Below are positions 4,766 to 6,171 of a stretch of DNA of 6,171 nucleotides, one piece after another. A program made the position numbers and the translations under genes. Location: contig CAMZDU010000077.1 of the NCBI GenBank assembly GCA_947305445.1, forward strand, positions 1-6,171, given 5' to 3'. The notes under the pieces were generated by a model. The model worked only from the letters and a program-made list of their open reading frames with translations, did no database searches and was not told the origin of the DNA. The DNA comes from an uncultured Selenomonadales bacterium. GTDB taxonomy: Bacteria > Bacillota > Negativicutes > Selenomonadales > Selenomonadaceae. Position 1 is the first letter of the stretch, and the number at the start of each line of letters is the position of its first letter.

Positions 4766-5986
4766 ATGGGTGTGTTGAAATTTTTTACGGCAATCATTTT
4801 GAGCGTAGCAATTATTCTCGGCTCATTCACCGCGACCGCCGACGCAGTCGGCAAAAAAATTTATATCAACCTGGCGAGCCGTCTGATGCTATTCTATGAC
4901 GGCGATACGAAATTGGCGGTCTATCATCTGGGCGTCGGCAAAGTCAGCACGCCGACTCCGCAGGGCTACTATCAAATCCGCGAGAAGGCGATTAATCCGT
5001 CATGGATTGATCCGTCCAACCCCGAATACGAAATTCCGTCTGGGCCGAGCAATCCTCTGGGTTATCGTTGGATGCAAATTTACGGCAACTACGGAATTCA
5101 CGGCACAAATCGTCCCGAAAGCATCGGCGGCTACGTCTCTAACGGTTGCATACGCATGAAAGAGCGCGACGTTGAAGAACTCTTCGACGCCGTGGAAGTC
5201 GGCACGCCCGTCGAGATAACTTACAACCGCGTCGTCGTTGAAAAAAGTCCCGACGGCGATGTTGTCTATTACGTCTATCCCGACGGCTACGGCATTCAAA
5301 ATGTCACCGTTGCCGACGTGACGAAGTGGATTGAACCCTTCGGCGTGTTGGCCTTCGAGAGCGAAGCGGAAATTGTAAAAAAAATTGCGGCCTCCGACGG
5401 CGAGCCGACTTTCATCGGCAAGCCTTACAACGTCGAAGTCAACGGCGAACTTATTCAGCCAACCGACGCCAACAACACTCGCTTTTTCGCCAAAGCAGTT
5501 TTGCGCGACGGGATAACTTATATGCCGGTTGTGCCCATTGCAAAATCTCTGCGCATGAAGTTGGCCTGGAACACGAAGGAATCGACGCTGGAAAGTCGTT
5601 TCGGCAAAGTTGTTTGCTACGAGAAGCAGAAGCAACTTTATTGCAACGCCGATGACGCGCCGGTTTTGTTCAACATTGAGGGCGGACTGCAGACTAACGA
5701 GAGCGGCGGAAAAATTTTTAGATTCAAGTCGATTCCCGTGATTGAACAGCCGACCAAACCCGACACCCCCTCCAAGCCGACAAAACCGACTAAGCACGAA
5801 AAAAATCACCCCGATGACAAGTCGACTGCTCAACCCGACGACAAGTCGACCGCTCAACCCGACGACAAGTCGACTGCTCAACCTGACAACAAGTCGACCG
5901 CTCAACCTGACAACAAGTCGACCGCTCAACCTGACGACAAATTAGGCAACAATAACCGACGCAATCACGAGGCGGCGAGCGTATGA
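4766..5986 (+). CDS. Secreted L,D-transpeptidase (YkuD) with stalk domain and repeat tail
   Basis: The YkuD family makes 3-3 peptidoglycan crosslinks or attaches proteins to the wall, acting outside the membrane. This protein has 406 residues. The signal peptide is residues 1-27, with a Lys5 N-region, a hydrophobic core and ADA before the cut. The YkuD domain spans about 31-152 and contains HGTN (His112) and SNGCIRM (catalytic Cys128), the expected H-x15-C pattern. A region near 225-325 (VNGELI, then FFAKAVLRDGITYMPVVPIAKSL and AWNTKESTL) resembles copper-amine-oxidase N-terminal 'stalk' domains. A Pro/Thr/Lys linker (326-349) follows, then DDKSTAQP repeats (350-392). There is no LPXTG or C-terminal membrane anchor. 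I chose ATG 4766 because AGGAAAGGA (4747-4755) precedes it and the signal peptide starts cleanly; an in-frame TTG at 4730 is less likely. The stop overlaps the polA start (ATGA). The gene is divergent from typA. The domain call is firm, the exact substrate unknown. Confidence 0.92.
   Translation: MGVLKFFTAIILSVAIILGSFTATADAVGKKIYINLASRLMLFYDGDTKLAVYHLGVGKVSTPTPQGYYQIREKAINPSWIDPSNPEYEIPSGPSNPLGYRWMQIYGNYGIHGTNRPESIGGYVSNGCIRMKERDVEELFDAVEVGTPVEITYNRVVVEKSPDGDVVYYVYPDGYGIQNVTVADVTKWIEPFGVLAFESEAEIVKKIAASDGEPTFIGKPYNVEVNGELIQPTDANNTRFFAKAVLRDGITYMPVVPIAKSLRMKLAWNTKESTLESRFGKVVCYEKQKQLYCNADDAPVLFNIEGGLQTNESGGKIFRFKSIPVIEQPTKPDTPSKPTKPTKHEKNHPDDKSTAQPDDKSTAQPDDKSTAQPDNKSTAQPDNKSTAQPDDKLGNNNRRNHEAASV
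5813..5941 (+). repeat. 24-bp in-frame tandem repeat, 5 full copies plus 9 bases
   Basis: Each 24-bp unit encodes DDKSTAQP or DNKSTAQP. Units start at 5813, 5837, 5861, 5885 and 5909, and a final partial (GACGACAAA) covers 5933-5941. Units 4 and 5 are identical at the DNA level and the others differ only at a few positions, so copy number has probably changed recently by slippage. The tail is hydrophilic and disordered, as expected of a wall-spanning spacer. Confidence 0.93.
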
Positions 5987-6171
5987 AAAAATTTTTGATT
6001 ATTGACGGCAACAGCATTTTCTATCGCGCATTTTACGCCATGCCGAATTTGACGGCACCGAGCGGCGAACCTACCGGTGCGCTTGTCGGCTTCGCAAATA
6101 TAATCTTGAAAATTTTGCGCGAGCACAATCCCGACCTAGCGGCTGTTGCCTTCGACAAGGCCAAGAAAACG
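5983..6171 (+). CDS. polA: DNA polymerase I, N-terminal fragment (5' nuclease domain)
   Basis: DNA polymerase I removes RNA primers and fills gaps in replication and repair. Only the first 63 codons are in the window. They match the start of the 5'-3' exonuclease domain: MKKFLIIDGNSIFYRAFYAMP, with the metal-binding Asp of IDGN at residue 8, then GEPTGALVGFANIILKIL and VAFDKAK. The start ATG 5983 overlaps the preceding stop by four bases (ATGA). A GAGG at 5969-5972 lies 10 bases upstream, so translation is probably coupled to the transpeptidase gene. Whether the polymerase and proofreading domains are intact cannot be seen. Confidence 0.95.
   Translation, partial: MKKFLIIDGNSIFYRAFYAMPNLTAPSGEPTGALVGFANIILKILREHNPDLAAVAFDKAKKT

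Noticed and set aside
5000..5929. A 309-codon open frame antisense to the L,D-transpeptidase gene
   Set aside because: It lies wholly opposite a well-supported YkuD gene. Its composition is a mirror of that gene, and its start is only the complement of the tandem repeats. The multiple-of-three repeat keeps every frame open.
5813..5941. CRISPR array
   Set aside because: The units are contiguous 24-bp repeats with no unique spacers and they encode protein in frame.

Overview
The window looks like chromosomal DNA of a low-to-mid-GC Bacillota-type bacterium. The evidence is SepF-type cell division machinery, consensus sigma-A promoters, GAGG-type Shine-Dalgarno sites, and a secreted L,D-transpeptidase that carries a copper-amine-oxidase-like 'stalk' domain. 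That domain pairing suggests Negativicutes or a relative, but this placement is inference and no 16S or other marker is present.

Layout. A divergent intergenic region near 4507-4765 splits the window in two. Leftward (minus strand), a perfect TTGACA-N17-TATAAT promoter reads into typA (translational GTPase TypA/BipA). Next come two adjacent sigma-70 family genes, the first RpoD-like and the second a strongly diverged paralog. Then a new extended -10 promoter reads into a previously uncalled 40-residue small ORF. After a regulatory-looking stretch with a 22-bp palindrome, 14-nt phased repeats and a long inverted repeat comes sepF, cut by the window start. Rightward (plus strand) lies a secreted YkuD L,D-transpeptidase with a variable tail of 24-bp tandem repeats. 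It overlaps by 4 bp with the start of polA (DNA polymerase I), which is cut by the window end.

The centre of interest is the typA-sigma-sigma cluster. The RpoD-like gene has an in-frame TAA inside region 4.2, although everything after the stop is still a clean sigma HTH. The second sigma gene keeps the core-RNA-polymerase-binding region 2.1/2.2. It has lost the -10 melting aromatics, all of region 3.0/3.1 and the -35 recognition helix residues. A 47-bp block over the core-binding region is 45/47 identical between the two genes, while the DNA-binding parts are far apart. typA has a frameshift just after its NKID motif. Either the assembly has local errors, or the operon is decaying, or the sigma pair has been remodelled. 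The diverged sigma is the best candidate here for an undescribed regulator: a sigma-like protein that may bind core polymerase without ordinary promoter recognition. The frameshift and the nonsense codon need read-level confirmation before any biology is built on them.
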